From Krumholzibacterium sp965370495 (GTDB taxonomy: Bacteria > Krumholzibacteriota > Krumholzibacteriia > Krumholzibacteriales > Krumholzibacteriaceae), in the NCBI GenBank assembly GCA_965370495.1, contig CBDUUV010000123.1, positions 1 through 6,085 on the forward strand: a stretch of DNA of 6,085 nucleotides, given 5' to 3'. This document shows positions 1 through 6,057 of this stretch, in pieces (the stretch's first letter is position 1; every line of letters begins with the position of its first letter). The position numbers and the translations under genes are program-made. The notes under the pieces are model-generated. The model had not been told where the DNA came from. It saw only the letters and a list, made by a program, of their open reading frames with translations, and made no database searches.

Positions 1-226
1 CAAATTCGGACGGCTCACGAATGTCTATAACGATGAAAATATCATCGCTATCCATCTTTGCCCTGAACCTCTCGATATCGATCTGGTCAATACCCGCCCT
101 GGCTTCTCTTACCATCTGCTCTGCGTTATCATAGAGCTTGGGGGCCCTTCCATCAATACCGGCGCCACCGCATCCGACAAACCCCGACAACATTGCGGCC
201 AATAGAACAGTAATTATTATCTTCAT
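1..226 (-). CDS. Rhodanese-domain lipoprotein, 3' end cut off by the window edge
   Basis: Seen: the ATG at 226-224 is preceded by a good Shine-Dalgarno sequence (GAGGTG, about 7 bases upstream). The first 75 residues are visible. A charged-hydrophobic signal (MKIIITVLLAAMLSG) leads to a lipobox-like FVGC with Cys19 as the lipidation site; Phe at -3 is less usual than Leu. A short linker follows, then the opening of a rhodanese domain (IDQIDIERFRAKM, then IVIDIREPSEF at residues 65-75, matching the family's D-V-R-E-P-x-E-F signature). The catalytic cysteine loop lies outside the window, so activity cannot be judged. Known: rhodaneses move sulfane sulfur through a cysteine persulfide. Inferred: an outward-facing, membrane-anchored sulfur carrier that supplies or receives sulfur from the YeeE-type transporter, whose stop codon is only 16 bases upstream, implying one mRNA. 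The rhodanese call is firm; the lipoprotein call slightly less so. Confidence 0.82.
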   Translation of the reverse strand, partial: MKIIITVLLAAMLSGFVGCGGAGIDGRAPKLYDNAEQMVREARAGIDQIDIERFRAKMDSDDIFIVIDIREPSEF

Positions 227-242
227 CGTTTTCACCTCACGC

Positions 243-1454
243 CTATATGGCGGTAAACTTGCCGGTTCTTTCGTTCCATTTAACAAATGCATACCAGAAA
301 GCGATAATTATCAGGAAAATCAGAACTGCCCCCCCGTATCCGAACCTGTCTGGCAGAAACACTTTCTGTTTAGCCCATTCGGGCAGCATATGAGCAAAAC
401 CGGGTACTATGAATTTCTTGGATATGGGAGCAAAAAGAGTAAATCCGATTGCCGAAAACCACAGCTTGATGTGTCCTTCACCCGCTCGCCACAGTGTTCC
501 AACAGCGCAACCGCCCGCAACCGTCATACCCAGTCCGAATATCGTTCCGCCTATCAGTGCTCTGAGCCAGAAATGCGGATATACCCAGACCATCGCCAGC
601 GAACGCGCGGCCCCGGGTGTCGATGTCCCGACTCCCATATACTTTATTACCGTGAAACCGATTATCCCCATGACCAGGGCGACCATCACTCCTAAAGGAG
701 CCTCAGACTCGCCGGTCATAAACGGTTCACGGAATGCCCTTACGATGCAGAATCTCGAACGCTGAAGAACGATTCCTATCACAAGCCCTATGATCGCAAA
801 CATCGCAAGAACATTGTTGTTCCTGAAATACAGGGGAAAACCGATAAGGAGAACAAGAGTCACAATGACTCCGAGAACAGGCTGCCAGTTCCCTGCAGAC
901 CCTTTTGCGGCCAGAAGAGTGTAATTCTTGCCCATACTCATCTTGGGCAGATTCTCCATCTCCCATAACAGGTACCTGAGCGCGAAGTATGTACCGACAA
1001 GAAAACCGATCGCGAGTATAATCGCACCACCCGAAAGAGCGGCCCATCCACTCAAAAACCCGCCTATCGTACAACCGATGCCAAGTGTCGCGCCAAGCGC
1101 CATCAATATGCCGCCGATCAACCCCTTGAACATCTCACCGGCGGGTGGGATCCGAATTGCAAATTCTTTTCCAAACAGGGCCCCGGCAAACGCCCCGAGA
1201 AGAGTCAACAGTCCCAAAAGGCCATAAGGGTGCATAATAACCGGTTTCACCGTCGTGATATCAAAAAGTCCTGTTGCTTTGTATATATTCTGTCCCCAGT
1301 TAGTATATGTGCCGCTTCCTCCCCATGGAGATTTTACAAGAAAAAGACATACGTTCAGAAAAGCAAGCACGATACCGCCTGTCCACATGGGCCAGGTCTT
1401 ACTGAAGAATGTGTCCCACAACTGCCGCCAGGCACCTTTTTTAAGGTCTTCCAT
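243..1454 (-). CDS. YeeE/YedE-family sulfur transporter (TsuA-like thiosulfate permease)
   Basis: A 403-residue polytopic inner-membrane protein with roughly nine to ten hydrophobic segments (about residues 22-41, 75-98, 108-130, 138-160, 190-210, 214-231, 254-272, 290-318, 330-345, 373-393). Three family signatures are visible: LGIGCTIGG with C128, QRSRFCIVRAFREP with C236, and VAGGCAVGTLWRAGEG with C316. Known: in TsuA-type transporters three conserved cysteines in the pore relay thiosulfate; the order and sequence context here match. The N-terminal extension before the first repeat makes it longer than the roughly 330-350 residues of simple TsuA proteins. The ATG at 1454-1452 has an AAGGAG ribosome site 8 bases upstream. 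It lies between tusA (64 bases upstream) and the rhodanese lipoprotein, the usual YeeE-YeeD/TusA partnership. The substrate could be thiosulfate, another sulfane-sulfur compound, or selenium (as proposed for YedE-type relatives); the sequence alone cannot decide. Confidence 0.93.
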   Translation of the reverse strand: MEDLKKGAWRQLWDTFFSKTWPMWTGGIVLAFLNVCLFLVKSPWGGSGTYTNWGQNIYKATGLFDITTVKPVIMHPYGLLGLLTLLGAFAGALFGKEFAIRIPPAGEMFKGLIGGILMALGATLGIGCTIGGFLSGWAALSGGAIILAIGFLVGTYFALRYLLWEMENLPKMSMGKNYTLLAAKGSAGNWQPVLGVIVTLVLLIGFPLYFRNNNVLAMFAIIGLVIGIVLQRSRFCIVRAFREPFMTGESEAPLGVMVALVMGIIGFTVIKYMGVGTSTPGAARSLAMVWVYPHFWLRALIGGTIFGLGMTVAGGCAVGTLWRAGEGHIKLWFSAIGFTLFAPISKKFIVPGFAHMLPEWAKQKVFLPDRFGYGGAVLIFLIIIAFWYAFVKWNERTGKFTAI

Positions 1455-1462
1455 AGGTCTTT

Positions 1463-1482
1463 CTCCTTCGCATTAAAATGCG
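1463..1482 (-). promoter_or_regulatory. Ribosome site of the yeeE-type gene with an abutting hairpin
   Basis: On the minus strand the perfect inverted repeat CGCATT-TT-AATGCG (1469-1482) ends exactly where the AAGGAG ribosome site of the transporter gene begins (1463-1468). It can form a six-pair stem with a two-base loop, or five pairs with a four-base loop. It is too short and lacks the U-run of a terminator. It may shape translation or mRNA processing between tusA and the transporter gene. The repeat is seen; the role is inferred. Confidence 0.4.
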
Positions 1483-1518
1483 GTGCCGTCTCATCGCAAA
1501 CATAAATATCCGATGGAA

Positions 1519-1752
1519 TCAGCTCTTACGAATGAAGAACTTCTGTACGCCGCCATCATCCTCTACACCAAGGAACTCATTCCCCGTCTTGTTACACCAG
1601 CTTGGGATGTCATTTTTGGAACCAGGATCGGTACCGAGAAGTTCCAGAACCTGGCCACTGTCCATTCCCTTGATTTCCTTGGCAAGCTTGATAATAGGCA
1701 TGGGGCAGGAAAGCCCCTGACAATCCAGAGTCTTGTCAACATTGATGTCCAT
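1519..1752 (-). CDS. tusA: TusA-family sulfurtransferase
   Basis: A 77-residue cytoplasmic protein, the typical size for TusA/SirA-like carriers. The N-terminal motif LDCQGLSCPMP is present (C11, and catalytic C16 in the CPxP motif), where the cysteine carries a persulfide. The middle part (TDPGSKNDIPSWC, with C53, then KTGNEFLG) follows the pattern of the TusA subgroup often found beside YeeE transporters. The ATG at 1752-1750 has a near-ideal AAAAGGAGGG ribosome site (1759-1768), so the start is secure. It is first of the three-gene set tusA, transporter, rhodanese lipoprotein. Inferred role: it accepts sulfur delivered by the transporter and passes it to cytoplasmic acceptors. Function in tRNA thiolation, as for E. 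coli TusA, is possible, but the context favours sulfur import. A selenium-linked role (as for YedF) is less likely because no YedF-type C-terminal DsrE domain is present. Confidence 0.93.
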   Translation of the reverse strand: MDINVDKTLDCQGLSCPMPIIKLAKEIKGMDSGQVLELLGTDPGSKNDIPSWCNKTGNEFLGVEDDGGVQKFFIRKS

Positions 1753-1899
1753 TCAAAACCCTCCTTTTCAGGTTACCGCCGATACTAAATCACGATTCCT
1801 GCTGTTCATTGCTTCAATCCTGCATCCAGGGGGCAGCAGGCAAAAGAAGAAATGGCAGATTAACATTTTTGCATTGCAGAATACAAGCAATTTTTTATC

Positions 1900-1927
1900 T
1901 TATTATCTGTTTATACAAATAATACAA
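1900..1927 (-). promoter_or_regulatory. Candidate promoter and operator of the tusA operon
   Basis: A 24-bp palindrome spans 1901-1924: arms TATTAT and ATAATA surround an inner TGT/ACA pair, and 10 of 12 base pairs are self-complementary about a centre at 1912/1913. Over it lies a plausible sigma70 promoter on the minus strand: TTGTAT (-35, 1927-1922), 16-base spacer, TAATAA (-10, 1905-1900), which would start RNA near 1893 and leave about 140 bases of leader before tusA. The symmetry is seen. ArsR-family repressors bind AT-rich inverted repeats of this kind over promoters, so binding by the neighbouring ArsR protein is a reasonable inference. The promoter hexamers are weaker evidence than the palindrome. 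Confidence 0.55.
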
Positions 1928-1948
1928 TATAACATCCGGAAAAAACCT

Positions 1949-2215
1949 CTATCCCCTGCTCAACATCCTTACGATCCTTCGTATATCCTTTATTTCCATC
2001 TTATAACAGACCCTTGTCCCTTCCCTGCGGCTGGAAAGGATACCCGCATTCTTCATAACCTTAAGATGTTGTGAAATAGTAGATTGTGGAAGACCGATAT
2101 TTTTCTGGATTGCAGAGACATTGCACCCGTTCTTCCCCAGCCGATCGATTATCTCCATCCGTACCGGGTGCGCAAGAGCTTTGAGAATCTGGCTTCCTTT
2201 TTCATAATCTATCAT
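1949..2215 (-). CDS. ArsR/SmtB-family transcriptional repressor with two cysteines
   Basis: An 88-residue winged-helix regulator. The family pattern is clear: ILKALAHPVRMEIIDRL (residues 10-26), a recognition helix region LPQSTISQHLKVMKNAGIL (42-60), and a wing SSRREGTRVCYKM (61-73). Only two cysteines occur: C31 just before helix 3, where metal-sensing ArsR proteins carry their CxC box, and C70 in the wing. A complete metal-binding CxC motif is absent, so a thiol, persulfide or redox sensor is more plausible than a classic arsenic sensor; this is inference. The ATG at 2215-2213 is fixed from upstream by an in-frame TAA two codons before it; the ribosome site is weak (GGGT, close to the start). 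It has its own promoter and sits 196 bases upstream of tusA, so it probably controls that operon and possibly itself. Confidence 0.93.
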   Translation of the reverse strand: MIDYEKGSQILKALAHPVRMEIIDRLGKNGCNVSAIQKNIGLPQSTISQHLKVMKNAGILSSRREGTRVCYKMEIKDIRRIVRMLSRG

Positions 2216-2276
2216 CTTTTACCCGGCGATTTACACCCTGCCAAGTTCTACAAAAAACCAACTCTCATCAGCAGTC

Positions 2277-2305
2277 TATATAGGATATAATTCTGCATGA
2301 GTCAA
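2277..2305 (-). promoter_or_regulatory. Promoter of the arsR-family gene
   Basis: On the minus strand TTGACT (-35, 2305-2300; five of six consensus bases) is followed by a 17-base spacer and TATATA (-10, 2282-2277; four of six). This predicts an RNA start near 2270, about 55 bases before the ATG. An imperfect AT-rich dyad (ATATA at 2285-2289 against TATAT at 2306-2310, centre at 2297/2298) overlaps the -35 box and could serve autoregulation. The hexamers and spacing are good; transcription is not shown. Confidence 0.6.
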
Positions 2306-2342
2306 TATATTATTTCCCGGATAGAGAGGCATCCTTTTTGGG

Positions 2343-2383
2343 AAAAGTCCTGCCTGTAACCCGCATGGCTGCGATAATCAGGC
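2343..2383 (-). terminator. Weak terminator candidate after the nucleotidyltransferase gene
   Basis: Starting inside the stop codon region, GCCTG (2383-2379) can pair with CAGGC (2356-2352), and inside it CGCA pairs with TGCG around a four-base loop, separated by a symmetrical five-by-five internal loop. A run of four T follows at 2346-2343. The internal loop and short T-run make this marginal. It is the only hairpin I can offer for ending the right-hand operon before the arsR promoter. Confidence 0.25.
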
Positions 2384-5329
2384 CCATACGCCAGTCATCA
2401 GTTTAGTGATCACTTCCGCGGCGAGATCGGTTCGTTTCATAAATTCGTCAAACAGTTTTTCAGCGCCATCCTCCCCTTTACCGAACCCAAGGCTCAAGGC
2501 GACAGGAGGCAGATATTCTTTTTCGATAACATCATGCGCCGCCACTTTCAGCCTGTACAGGTCCCTGAGGCTCTTTATGAAATTCATGTGGTTCTCGATG
2601 AATTCCAGATCTTCCCTGGACCTGGGAATCATCCCGGACAACTGGGAAAGCAGCTTCCTTGATAACGGGTCGCGGATCTTGTACCTTGCCTTATAGATAA
2701 GCAGCAACATCTCGATATCGCGCTGTCCTCCACTGCATTCCTTAATGTTCCTTCTTGTCTCATTATCTTCCACTGCATGGCGCGTAACCATTTCATCCAT
2801 AAGAAGCTCGATAAATTCGTTTCTTCTGGCAAAAATCAGGGGATCGATGATCTTCTCCTGAAGCTTATTTTCAAGTTTCCTGGTCCCCACAAGCATTCTC
2901 GAACCAAGCAACTGTGAAAGTTCGACAAGGACATCCTCCATATCACCTCCAAGAAACTCCGTCAACTGCTCCAGACTGATAACATAGCTTCCAAAATGAT
3001 CCGCGAACCGGTGATGAGGAAGAATGCCGCGTTTGAGTATATGCGAATTCATCTTGGCAACTATCTTGTTGCAATAATAAATAATCTCGTCATCCGAAGA
3101 ATCCAGGATGATGATCATGTCATAGTCGTCATCAAAACCCTGTTCACGCGCATGTCCACCTGTAGCGAACAAAGCGAAAAGATCATGCGTATAAAGGGAA
3201 TATCCGAGCGCCCTGTGCACATCCTTCAAACAAAACTCATAGAGAGCATGCGTATAGTTATCCGAGAATTCGATAAATTCAGCATCGGTCTGTTCGCTGC
3301 TTGCCCCTTCCAGAGCCTTCAGGCTGACCCGCACAAATTCCATATCATAATAATCACCAAGACGTTCAATACTCCCATCAAGGGTCGCAAGGGACGTCAG
3401 GTCACTATAGAACCCCATGGTGATTTCCTTGAGTTTTTCGTTTTTATACAGATTCTTGATAAAAACCGGGTACTTGTTGAGTATTGGGTGAAAATGCCTT
3501 TTGAAAAAATGACTGCTCTGGTAATGGACGTTCGACAAGCTGATAAGCTGCCTGTGATAAGGCACCAGCTCAGGAATAGTCGGCTCCTTCTCAATGATCG
3601 ACATGAACATATCGAGCGTTTCATAATCCAGAAGCGCCAGAAAATTATTCAAAGTCACGGACTGCGAACCGGAAATCCTGGATAACGCATCAGACGCACT
3701 GGGCAGATCATCTAACTGTTCGATGAATAATCTGCTCATAACATTAAAGAGCCTCCTCGATTTCTCGTTATATGTTTTTTTACCCAATACCGTAAGGAAT
3801 CTAAGGATGGGTGCAGGTTCATACCTTGTGCCGGACACATATCCACGGGCAGCTTTCTTCATAACTCTTTCCGGAAGTGCGTGAAAACTTTCCACAAATT
3901 CCTCATAGAACATGTTGTTGTCATCACGTAATTCTTCCAGAAAATCATCCCAGTATGTGATTCCTTCGGAAAATGACGACGCCCGCAGGAAATCCAGCGC
4001 CAAATTGTCCTTGTACCCGGGTGTTTTTCGAAAATCGCCGGAAAATATCGGTCCGTATATGCTTACATTCCTCAGATGATTCTTCAGATCATCTGTGAGA
4101 ACTTCTATAGCATCATAAGAGCTTTCCAGATAATTATAGTAGTGCACCAGCATAAAGTCCTTGGCAGATACAACGCCTCTTTTCTCAAACCCGATCATCT
4201 CGGCGATCTTTGCCACCATGGTCTCGATACATGGATCACCGAGAGTTATTTCCTCGTCCTGGGCGACCATGATCTGATACAGGTGCCGAAACAGTTCAAG
4301 AAAACTCAAAGTCCGTTCAAGATCCTCATACTGCTTTGTACGTCCCGGGTTTTCAGCCTTGAGCTCATCGATGATCTCCCATGCATTGAGCTTATCTACC
4401 CCATAAACAAGTTTTAATGCTGAAAGAAGCCCCCGCACAGGGCGAAGCCCATCCTCCTTGGGATTGATACTGTCAGGCGGTTTCGGGTTGGACAGGACAG
4501 ATCGAATCTCGCCCAGTATCCCGCGAAGAAACCCCTCGTGAAAACGGTTCATTCTATGTTTTGGATCGTGATAGAATCTCGCTGTCACTCTCGTCTTGAA
4601 TTCTTCATAGAGCGGATAACTTCCAAGAATATTCGCGGCTCCGATCATTTCACTCACTATTATGAAATTGTAGATATTGCTATCGAGCACTTCCTCATAT
4701 TCCTCGATCGTTGCGCTTAGAGACTTTCCCCCTATATATTCAGAAAGATGGAAATGAAGACGCGTCGCCGTTTTGAACATCTGGCTGCTCAGCCGCCCTA
4801 TCGCTGCATTGAGTTGTCCCGGGTTTTCCGGTCCGCGGTATACTATACCAAGATCAATATCGTCCTGGTCTGCTCTGGTACCGACACCCAGCATCACAAA
4901 CTCCGGGTAATCCTTTCCTTCGAGAAAAAGATTCAACAGGCGCTGCATATAATCCCTCGTAAGATGCCGGAACATGTACCCGGCTTCGATCATGAATTCT
5001 CTGCTTATCCTTACCCGCTCATTGCTGGTAGCAAGATCGAGTTTGACGATATCGATCATCCGAAGGTTCATATGCAAAAACTGCAGCGCATAGTAACAGC
5101 CGAGGAAACTGAGCGCTTCTTCCAGGCCGGAGGAAACCCGCAGAACAGTATCCATCTCATCAGATATACTCATCGAATAGTTCCAGAGATGCACCCTGTC
5201 CCTGACTCCCTGTTGTTCCAGAGCTTCTGTCAGGCCGTCTATGTTGTTCGAGATTATATGAAGATACTTGAAGTTGTAGTTGCCAAGCCTGGCAGTCTTT
5301 TCGGTAAGCCTCGTCAAAGGGTCTTTCAT
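2378..5329 (-). CDS. Large protein with two tandem GlnE/GlnD/DUF294-like nucleotidyltransferase modules
   Basis: A 983-residue, largely helical, cytoplasmic-looking protein with no signal peptide or membrane segment. The C-terminal module has a nucleotidyltransferase signature, ATGGHAREQGFDDDYDMI (residues 722-739; G724-G725, R728-E729-Q730, metal-ligand pair D735/D737), in register with the GS..R.EQ....D.D pattern of DUF294 and GlnD. It is followed by K863-x3-GGQRDIE (867-873), the hallmark seen in GlnE and GlnD. An N-terminal module repeats this layout: LGVGTRADQDDIDLG (147-161; D157/D159), then a worn KEDGLRPVRG (291-300). Overall length and the two-module layout resemble GlnE (about 950 residues), but the GlnE consensus SSD[IL]DL box is not present and the middle (about 330-650) is unrecognised. 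No GlnD HD or ACT domains are seen. ATG at 5329 with AAGGAA upstream. It follows the korC-like gene by 30 bases, so the two are probably cotranscribed. Substrate unknown: a protein nucleotidylation role is inferred only from the fold. Confidence 0.8.
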   Translation of the reverse strand: MKDPLTRLTEKTARLGNYNFKYLHIISNNIDGLTEALEQQGVRDRVHLWNYSMSISDEMDTVLRVSSGLEEALSFLGCYYALQFLHMNLRMIDIVKLDLATSNERVRISREFMIEAGYMFRHLTRDYMQRLLNLFLEGKDYPEFVMLGVGTRADQDDIDLGIVYRGPENPGQLNAAIGRLSSQMFKTATRLHFHLSEYIGGKSLSATIEEYEEVLDSNIYNFIIVSEMIGAANILGSYPLYEEFKTRVTARFYHDPKHRMNRFHEGFLRGILGEIRSVLSNPKPPDSINPKEDGLRPVRGLLSALKLVYGVDKLNAWEIIDELKAENPGRTKQYEDLERTLSFLELFRHLYQIMVAQDEEITLGDPCIETMVAKIAEMIGFEKRGVVSAKDFMLVHYYNYLESSYDAIEVLTDDLKNHLRNVSIYGPIFSGDFRKTPGYKDNLALDFLRASSFSEGITYWDDFLEELRDDNNMFYEEFVESFHALPERVMKKAARGYVSGTRYEPAPILRFLTVLGKKTYNEKSRRLFNVMSRLFIEQLDDLPSASDALSRISGSQSVTLNNFLALLDYETLDMFMSIIEKEPTIPELVPYHRQLISLSNVHYQSSHFFKRHFHPILNKYPVFIKNLYKNEKLKEITMGFYSDLTSLATLDGSIERLGDYYDMEFVRVSLKALEGASSEQTDAEFIEFSDNYTHALYEFCLKDVHRALGYSLYTHDLFALFATGGHAREQGFDDDYDMIIILDSSDDEIIYYCNKIVAKMNSHILKRGILPHHRFADHFGSYVISLEQLTEFLGGDMEDVLVELSQLLGSRMLVGTRKLENKLQEKIIDPLIFARRNEFIELLMDEMVTRHAVEDNETRRNIKECSGGQRDIEMLLLIYKARYKIRDPLSRKLLSQLSGMIPRSREDLEFIENHMNFIKSLRDLYRLKVAAHDVIEKEYLPPVALSLGFGKGEDGAEKLFDEFMKRTDLAAEVITKLMTGVWA

Positions 5330-5359
5330 AAAAAAAGTTCCTTATTTCTTTTCCCCTGT

Positions 5360-5923
5360 TTATAAATCTTTAAAATTCCCAGGATATTCTTTGCCGGTTT
5401 TCAAGCCGGCCTTATAAACTTTGAGGAAGATTCTTTCAGACATCTTGGGAGCCCGTGCGACGATAGCCTTTTCAATGGATCTTTCACTTATCACCCTGCT
5501 GAGAGAATTAAAAACACCGATGACAAATATATTTATCATCGAATACTTTATCTCTTCCCTTTCAAGGATATCAAAAAACGGGACCTGAAACAGCTTCCGG
5601 CCCACGGGCCGGTCACCGGGCACGATCCCTGTATCAGCAACGACAAGACCTTTCGGAGCGAGATCATCGATATATTTATCGAAGGCTTCCTGCGTAAGTA
5701 CCACAAGAAAATCGACGACCTTGACCTTTGGATAGTCGATCGCCTCATCGGAGATGATTATTTCCGCTCTGCCAGCGTTACCGCGTGCTTCGGGGCCATA
5801 AGAAGAGCTCTCGGATGCGTATTTGTTATCATAGATGGCAGCAGCCTCGGCGAGGATCCTCGATGCCTGTACCAGGCCGTGGCTGCTCGAACCACTGAGT
5901 CTTATATTATACTTGAATCTCAT
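5360..5923 (-). CDS. 2-oxoacid:ferredoxin oxidoreductase gamma-type subunit (KorC/PorG-like)
   Basis: A 187-residue protein covering the whole pyruvate/ketoisovalerate oxidoreductase gamma domain. Visible signatures are RLSGSSSHGLVQASRILAEA (residues 8-27), SSYGPEARGNAG (40-51), AEIIISDEAIDYP (53-65) and DFLVVLTQEAFDKYI (71-85). Known: this subunit joins the alpha and beta subunits of enzymes that decarboxylate 2-oxoacids to acyl-CoA with ferredoxin as electron acceptor, typically in anaerobes. Odd: the usual G-x-GGQG loop reads GSSSHG, and the usual ARGG reads ARGN, so it may be divergent or repurposed. No alpha or beta gene is visible in the 160 bases upstream. I chose the ATG at 5923 because homology begins there and GGGGAG lies 10 bases upstream; a GTG at 5947 would add eight residues but lacks a well-placed ribosome site. 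The gene is followed by the nucleotidyltransferase gene, same strand, 30 bases apart. Whether it acts on 2-oxoglutarate or another 2-oxoacid cannot be told. Confidence 0.86.
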   Translation of the reverse strand: MRFKYNIRLSGSSSHGLVQASRILAEAAAIYDNKYASESSSYGPEARGNAGRAEIIISDEAIDYPKVKVVDFLVVLTQEAFDKYIDDLAPKGLVVADTGIVPGDRPVGRKLFQVPFFDILEREEIKYSMINIFVIGVFNSLSRVISERSIEKAIVARAPKMSERIFLKVYKAGLKTGKEYPGNFKDL

Positions 5924-6005
5924 GTATATCCAGCTCCCCGAAAACACCCTGCAGATCGATCTTCAATGTACTCGGGCAACGATACACCGCTATGAAGCTT
6001 GTTAC

Positions 6006-6057
6006 AAGGAGATTCCTTTGAAGGGGATTCTTACAGAATAGAATTGATAGGAGATTC
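6006..6057. repeat. Three short direct repeats upstream of the korC-like gene
   Basis: Plus-strand decamers AAGGAGATTC (6006-6015), AAGGGGATTC (6021-6030) and TAGGAGATTC (6048-6057) share the core AGGRGATTC. Start-to-start spacings are 15 and 27 bases. They lie in a stretch (5948-6085) with no supported gene: two of three minus-strand frames are stopped, and the open one continues out of frame into the korC-like gene. They could be regulator sites in a promoter region, but no convincing promoter hexamers were found, and chance in a purine-rich stretch is possible. Confidence 0.4.

Noticed and set aside
138..765. Two plus-strand open frames of 185 and 118 codons opposite the transporter gene
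   Set aside because: They lie antisense to a clear YeeE/YedE gene, have no family resemblance, and their composition is that expected from the complementary strand.
1819..1840. A CCTGC/GCAGG hairpin in the tusA leader as a terminator or attenuator
   Set aside because: Only five pairs with a twelve-base loop and no T-run downstream; it does not match any riboswitch I recognise.
1949..2215. Naming the small regulator an arsenic or zinc sensor (arsR, smtB)
   Set aside because: No CxC metal-binding box is present and the neighbouring genes concern sulfur, not arsenic or zinc.
3008..3020. A His-rich segment (PHHRFADHF) of the large protein as a GlnD-type HD phosphohydrolase motif
   Set aside because: There is no HD pair with the surrounding helices of the GlnD uridylyl-removing domain, so the protein should not be called GlnD.
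2996..3685. A 229-codon plus-strand open frame
   Set aside because: It lies wholly opposite the conserved C-terminal part of the nucleotidyltransferase gene, including the D-x-D motif, and has no recognisable domain.
4748..5365. A 205-codon plus-strand open frame
   Set aside because: It is antisense to the N-terminal nucleotidyltransferase module; the minus frame carries the conserved motifs and a proper ribosome site.
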